This document shows, piece by piece, positions 59,316 through 64,000 of a stretch of DNA of 64,000 nt. The notes under the pieces were generated by a model that saw only the letters and a program-made list of their open reading frames with translations, was not told the origin of the DNA and did no database searches. The first letter of the stretch is position 1. Every line of letters starts with the position of its first letter. The stretch spans positions 1-64,000 of the forward strand of contig JAKOGH010000890.1 in assembly GCA_024811115.1 (NCBI GenBank), in the 5' to 3' direction. Source of the stretch: Terana coerulea. Lineage: Eukaryota > Basidiomycota > Agaricomycetes > Polyporales > Phanerochaetaceae. The translations under genes and the position numbers were made by a program.

Positions 59316-61596
59316 TCATTGGACCACAGGTAAGGTGAACCGAAATATAAGCGAATCGGAGACAGGATACGACTCGCTGTCCCAGACAGACCCAAACGTC
59401 GCGGTGCTAGGATCTTGCCAAGGAGTCTTTCCAATGGTATAGCGCGCGTTGCAAACCTGGGAGCCTAGTAGCTCTGCTGCCAGTGGAGAGAACATCCGTA
59501 GCTCGCCACTGTACGCATTGGCAAGTTCGGTGGTATAGTGATGGGCTGCTCTGGACTTCATCTGATGTCGGTTGACATGGCGGAAAGGAGGGAAGTCGGG
59601 GCTACAGGCGAACAGGTGCTCAGTTGGTAGATACACAAGAGGAGAATTAAGAGCATTTACGCGAGGGCTGAGTGGGCTGTCTTCAAGATGACTAGATAGT
59701 CGGAGAACCGCCACTCCGAAAGGACAAGGTTCAGAATGCGTCGAAATTCTCCTTCGAAGCCGATGAGGGTAAAAAGAGTGTCGGATGCGCTGTAGACCAT
59801 ATCGGCCTCAGACGACGGGTCACTGGCAGCATATGGTTCTTTAGTGAGGCCCGCAAGGAATCGCAAGGAGCACATACCGAATAGTGCCAATGAGGTCCTT
59901 GTATATCTGATAAAATGGGAAATACGCGGCGTTCTTTCGCATGTAAGCTCCGTGTCTCTTGGTGATGTGTTCCAACGAAACGAGGATTAGCTTCGAGGTC
60001 TGCTCCTCCAGCTCCTTCCAGGCGTCCTGGAGGAATGGAGCGGCAGGTAATCCAAGGAAGTCCGGTGTGTAGTGGATGCTGATGAGCCAGACGGGAAGAC
60101 TACGACTCTGCATGAGCCGCGAAGCGGCTGATGGGTATCTGGACAATGCCGCAAATAGGAGGATGATACAGGCGTAGACGTCTGAGCTGGCCACGCGATC
60201 CGTCCGTAACGTTGTACTGAGGATGCTCGCCGCAGGGTTTGGGAAGTCGTTTGCACACATCGTTTTGAGCATGCCCATTACGTCGAGGTCCAATAGTAGA
60301 AGCGCAGCAACTTCTCCAGACATTGCTAAGTTGATCAGGAAGGAAAGGAACGGTAGAACCGGATGATGGGTCGTGGTGTGTGTTGACAGGTAAGCTCGAT
60401 ACGCCTTCGGGAAGGACCCGTCGCACGACCAGGCCGGGTAAACGAAGGGTCGCATCCACAATGCCAACTCTCCCAGTAGAGGGAGAAGGTCTTTCCGAGG
60501 CCAGAATGCAAGCGTGTGGACGAGACCCACTGCGTGGCAGCGGCTGACGGAGATGAACAATAGCTCCCGAGTTTGCCTTTGCACGCATCGGTCGGTGGAA
60601 GCGAATAACCTGAGAATCAGGCTCACGTAAATCTCTGCGGCACTCATTCACTTGGCAGAAACCATACCTGTATATCGTGAGTAACTCAGAGAAGACATGT
60701 TTCATCTCTTCCGAAGGTGCACCCGCTCCTCTCACAAGACGAAGCAAAGTCGAGATCGTGTTGAGTCGGCCGGTCACAATAGCCTTCACTACGGTCGACA
60801 AAGCACTATTGCCAAGGTTTATTCTGATAGGACCAAACAGCGCATCCGTCCCCAGAACCATCTTTCCGGACGCGCTAACGAACGATGCCAGTGATAGGGG
60901 GAATGATCCTCGCTTGGCTGCATTCTTCTTACCGGGAGTGGTGATACTTATGGTGGAAAGGTCGAAGAGTAGTGACAGGAAGCCCAACGTAAGGTCCGAT
61001 TTTTGATGGAAAGGCGAGTGTGCGTCACCCTCCGATTTCTGGGAAGAGCGGTCCGCGATCCTGAAAATAGTTTGAGAGTGCTATCGACGTAGACGATTCA
61101 TAGACGTACCAGCCGGAGGGCAAGTGGTTTAATACCTCCATAATAAATATCTGAAGCTCCAGCTCTGGCCATTTCGATAAGGCCTCCAACAGCCCGCTCA
61201 GTTCTCTCCTGGATATGAACATCAATAGCAATCCCCAGGCCTCGTTCTTCAGATGCTTAGGATGTGGCACCCCCGGTCTAATGCACAGTTTGAGCCCACT
61301 CGCGAGTTTTGATAGCGAATTACTTGCCGTGATATTTCCAAGAGGAACTCGCACAGATCTCTCCTCTTCGCCGCGGTTGCACAGCCTTCACTTCGGACGG
61401 CCGCCTTGATAGACCTCATCTTGCGACGGACAGCAATGGCTTCGAATCCGCCAAGGAGGAAGCCACCAAACTTCATGATAGCGTGGCCTGAGTGACTCCC
61501 AAGTCCATATATGGTGGAGCGACGGGTATCTGTGGATTGGGAGAAGGAAAGGTCGGAGAGAGGGATGTCCTGGGTGGGAGCGTTCGCCGCGGACAT
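59316..61596 (-). CDS. Conserved-looking helical-repeat protein of unknown function
   Basis: I do not recognise a named family. The start at 61596 gives MSAANAPTQDIPLSDLSFSQ and a helix FGGFLLGGFEAIAVRRKMRSIK. A 58-nt intron joins KRRDL to GLKLCIRPGVPHP. Then follow amphipathic helical repeats typical of an ARM/HEAT-like solenoid: LKNEAWGLLLMFISRRELSGLLEAL, LELQIFIMEVLNHLP, LGFLSLLFDLSTI, MKHVFSELLTIY, LLPLLGELALWM, VLPFLSFLINLAMSGEVAALLLL, DVYACIILLFAALSRYP. The last part, DMVYSASDTLFTLIGFEGEFRR and YLVILKTAHSALA, precedes a C-terminal exon ending in FRFTLPVVQ. All junctions I tried stay in frame. A large scaffold protein is likely. Some solenoids of this look occur in BEACH-type proteins, but no BEACH motif is present here. 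Confidence 0.6.
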
Positions 61597-64000
61597 CCTG
61601 CCCTACTCGACGGAGAGTCAAAGCGGACGGTCAAACGGCGAAGAAGAAAAGCAATAAAGACACGTTTGGCGAGGATCGTCTTTAAACACGGCACCGCCGA
61701 GTTGAGTTCCCGCCGGGTCAATGCCTAACACGGCCTCAAGGCGTCTAGAAAATGGATTTGCCATGACAACACTGCCAGCTTTCACAGGTTGACAGGCCTC
61801 GTGTGCACGTGTACGTCAATGGCCGTCGTCGGCATGATTCTGTAACGTCGGCGTCAGCCCAAGATTCCGCGAATTATGATGAGCGGCGCAATGCCTACTA
61901 TAAACGCACCTGAAACGTCTTATTGTGGCATCCCGTTTGCATCGTGTTATGTTTCCCAGGCCGTACTTGGTTCTGCATTTTCGCCAGTGGGATATTTGTC
62001 CAAGCCTATACGCGGCGTTGAAGACGAAACACTGAGCCAAGGACTGCCAGCTCAACCTGTACTTGGGTGGCGGCCAATCGGGCGAGGAAGGAGAAGAATG
62101 GCGGTGAGGCCCTGAGTCCGCAGCGGTATATGTCTCTTCAGTCCGGACCCGACTCCGTATCGACGTTTCCACCGTTAACTCCGTTGCTAAGGGCAAACGA
62201 ATCATCTGACGGGCCTCCCAACCATACATGAGCCCAGCATTTTGGGATTTCCTGGGAATGACTATCAGTATCAGGTAAGACAACGAGTCAAGTTACTGCT
62301 TCGGAACACAAAGGATAACGCATATGGCAAGCTTCCGATGATTATCTTCCGCGTTCCGCAGCGCTCCAACCCATTTCTTCTTGGGGCATCGACCACAGGT
62401 CGGCAGAATACACCTCGTGTGAATAGGCTCGGAGCGGTCTGGCCACAAAACAAGGCTTTGGAAGTCACTCCTATTGATGTCGTATAACTCCAAGCTTCAA
62501 CTGTCGGGGGTTAGAGGAACTTCCGAAGATATCCTGAGGGTGCCCCAAACCGGAGTTCGACGACAGTGGCACGATTCGGACACTTGCATGCGGAAGGGCA
62601 CACTCACCTGGAGAAAACACTCTGCAAGTCGCTACCAGTAGCACTAAGGCTTTCATTATATACTTACTGAGTAACCGCCTGAAAAAATCACTGTCAAGCT
62701 GGCAACGAGAAAAATCAACAGGAATATATAAGACATACAACAGATACATAAATGCGCACATCTTGACATTCTGAGGTGGCGAGAGCTTTGTGGGGGGAGG
62801 ACCAAGCTATGAACCAAGCCAGGGGCTGTGGGAAATGATGCCGTCGCCACGTGTCTTTGCTTACTGTTGTTAGGATCAAAAGCCATCGCCTTCCTAACGA
62901 GACGCGCGCTTACACTTCGACTTTTCACCACGACCGACTTAAACCAAAAGAGTGGTGCCCGGGGAGTGCGCAAGTTAATACCACGCAGCGTGTTTAGACA
63001 TGGGCTGAATGTAAGTTTCTACACGCATATACTCCAATATAAGGCTGAACTTCATCTCCTATAGGGCAACAAATAATCTCAACTGCGCTTCGACTTGTCG
63101 AGAACGTGTAGTTCTGCGCACTTAAGCACCGCATAGGCCAAATTCAATGCCGTCTATGTGTTTCCAGGATTAAGGATCCAAATGTCATGCTGGATGTTGC
63201 TCACGCACATCCCCAGTCGCAGGTGCACGGCAACATCCGTGACATCGTGTCCCTTTTCTGAGTCTCTCACTCAGCCAAGGCAGCCTCATGCGTAGCAGAC
63301 GGTCGACAACTGACAAGACACACCAGGTGACATGGCGTGTTTGCACTGTAAGTGCAACGAATCAATTACCATCTGTCATCTGGCTGAATTCTGCGACAGC
63401 GTGCGCTGTGAATTTGTCGAGCCTTCTTATGACCCGGCTACGGTGGCACGAGCGGCACGGCACTACCCTCCACGTAGGATTTCTGGTAAATATATAGCCA
63501 GTACGAACACATGTGCAGAAGTTGGAGAAGTTCGCCACGCTACTCACCCTGTGGCGCGGGGAAGACTGTCGCTCAACTGCTTTGGAATATGGTTGATGCT
63601 GGACCCTAAGCGACGGTATGTATTAACCATACACACTCCATGTCATCCCTGCTTTTAATATATGAAAATCCACGAGTTGATGTGCATATAGATCGTGGGC
63701 GCATAGACTTCGAAGAACCCCACTTCGCGCCTAGTGAATCGCCCGGCACGCGACGGCTAGCAGTGCGTCGGGATCGTCTCTGGTCGCAAACGTCCAGCGA
63801 AGGCCAAGCAATTGGCGACGTGTGTAATTGCGCCTACATAGCCGTGCCGGGCTCGTCTGCGGCGCGTCACCAGATCCTTCGTGTACTGACACGATGCAAT
63901 CACACGATCGCGGCGATTTCATTTTCCCACAGGCGGACGGTAAGTGCTCGTGGTTATATGTGTTTGCCCTTGTTGACAGGCTTAATGTTCATCGCTCAAT
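61597..64000. other. Right-hand end of window, no gene supported
   Basis: There are several open frames of 60-155 codons (for example 61816-62283 minus and 63332-63658 plus). None has a domain, signal peptide or splice pattern I trust. The plus frame at 63332 has six cysteines in its first half (MACLHCKCNESITICHLAEFC), then reads on without similarity. A gene continuing beyond the window is possible. Confidence 0.35.

Noticed and set aside
60100..60987. A long uninterrupted minus-strand frame suggesting an intronless gene
   Set aside because: After about 60660 the frame becomes Arg/Pro/Ser-rich noise. A 58-nt intron moves into another frame with strong helical-repeat character, so the open read-through is accidental.
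1..64000. CRISPR arrays, bacterial operons or phage-type defence systems
   Set aside because: No regularly spaced short repeats or prokaryotic signals are seen. The intron structure and protein families are fungal throughout.

Overview
The window looks like nuclear DNA of a mushroom-forming basidiomycete (Agaricomycetes; Polyporales is a plausible but unproven guess). The evidence is dense genes cut by many 45-80 nt GT-AG introns, several DUF6534-type seven-helix membrane genes, tandem P450s, F-box and kinase-like genes, and a Tad-like LINE. All product names come from reading translations and hand-placing splice sites; no database search was run.

Layout. 1-8265: a decayed non-LTR retrotransposon, cut by the window edge. 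8266-13039 and 18029-22262: two arms of a large inverted duplication, each with two DUF6534 membrane-protein genes. The left arm is decayed and carries a solo LTR; the right arm is better preserved. The spacer (about 5 kb) holds a basidiomycete hypothetical gene and the gene for mitochondrial ribosomal protein mL59. 22941-23201: a possible tiny secreted-peptide gene. 24366-27840: a WW-WW-MyTH4-RhoGAP protein. 28335-30069: an F-box protein. 30404-35128: two tandem cytochrome P450s. 35418-35521: a tRNA-like element inside a perfect 12-bp GC hairpin. 35775-40005: two tandem F-box genes. 40453-49245: a tandem duplication of a divergent pair, a type I metacaspase (minus) and a U3-snoRNA-associated-like gene (plus). 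In the first copy the plus-strand member is a pseudogene, followed by an unrelated lysine-rich gene. About 49670-50864: a kinase-like gene. 51311-57845: the eIF2-alpha kinase GCN2. It is divergent from a small unknown gene (58186-58823), which converges on a conserved unknown gene (59316-61596). The last 2.4 kb shows no gene I can support.

The right half is mostly housekeeping (amino-acid starvation signalling, metacaspase, probable rRNA processing). The left half is repeat-rich. No operon-like or defence-like system is visible. Two themes cut across the window. First, local gene-family expansion: inverted, tandem and divergent-pair duplications lie side by side. Second, otherwise well-preserved genes carry single-base frameshifts, nearly all in short homopolymers, which points to uncorrected sequence error rather than wholesale gene death.
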